NCBI GenBank assembly: GCA_021413595.1
Contig: JAIOQD010000717.1
Span: 1-5,675, forward strand
DNA length: 5,675 nucleotides
Direction: 5' to 3'
DNA from: Bacteroidota bacterium
GTDB lineage: Bacteria > Bacteroidota > Bacteroidia > 2-12-FULL-35-15
Translations under genes and position numbers: made by a program
Shown: positions 5,534-5,675 of the stretch, one piece after another
How positions within the stretch are numbered: the first letter of the stretch is position 1
Layout: each line of letters begins with the position of its first letter
The notes under the pieces: generated by a model
Database searches by the model: none
Seen by the model: only the letters and a program-made list of their open reading frames with translations
What the model was told of the DNA's origin: nothing

Positions 5534-5675
5534 TTATGGTGCTACGTAAGTATCTACAATGGAGCCAACACCCTTAACGGTTACCGGGCTCACAATTCCA
5601 TACATCCTGAACCCAATTACCGTTTGACGGTTTAAAGGGTCTTGAGCAGCCTCGGCACGATACATGGATATTGAA
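5534..5675 (-). CDS. C-terminus of a phage structural protein, probably the major capsid protein (partial)
   Basis: A frame enters from the right edge at 5674 and ends at TAA 5536-5534, giving 46 residues. It begins SISMYRAEAAQDPLNRQTVI and ends VKGVGSIVDTYVAP. It has a strand-like segment (QTVIGFRMYGIVSPVTVKGV) that would fit the closing strands of a capsid shell protein. The placement, upstream of tail genes with a hairpin after its stop, is typical of a highly expressed capsid gene, and this is the main evidence. The fragment is too short to name a family; another late structural protein, e.g. a head decoration or scaffold protein, is possible. The base composition is slightly richer in GC than the downstream genes, but the fragment is too small to make much of that. 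Confidence 0.5.
   Translation of the reverse strand, partial: SISMYRAEAAQDPLNRQTVIGFRMYGIVSPVTVKGVGSIVDTYVAP

Overview
The window looks like part of a contractile-tailed phage or prophage of a Bacteroidota host. Every gene I can support lies on the minus strand, so in transcription order the window reads from its right edge to its left edge. The Bacteroidota assignment is an inference. It rests on start codons preceded by A/T-rich leaders with no clear Shine-Dalgarno motif, a moderate-to-low GC content, and a sheath protein resembling the DUF2586-type sheaths of Bacteroidota prophages. I see no integrase, terminase, tRNA, insertion sequence or CRISPR array.

In transcription order the layout is as follows. 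First comes the last 46 codons of a structural protein, probably the major capsid protein (5534-5675). A strong hairpin follows, probably a terminator (5461-5486). Next is a compact lysis cassette. Its first gene has three membrane segments fused to a CHAP-type cysteine peptidase (5435 downwards). Its second gene is a lipoprotein with a C-terminal membrane helix, which has the architecture of a single-chain spanin (4588-4064). The first reading frame stays open for 428 nt into the second gene in another frame. After that come a small HeH/LEM-domain protein (4077-3742), the tail sheath (3684-2437), the tail tube (2377-1949), the tail assembly chaperone (1905-1573), a second chaperone frame with no ATG that is probably reached by a programmed -1 frameshift (to 1349), and the N-terminal 448 residues of the tape measure protein, which runs off the left edge.

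These genes fit one late operon. The capsid gene supplies the head. The two lysis genes could attack peptidoglycan and both membranes. Sheath and tube polymerise around the tape measure, with the short and frameshifted chaperones guiding tube assembly on it. The most notable points are the two-gene lysis cassette sitting between head and tail genes, the long open overlap within it, and the frameshift signal with a hairpin exactly 10 nt downstream. Genes cover almost the whole window; the longest gap is 98 bases and holds the hairpin.
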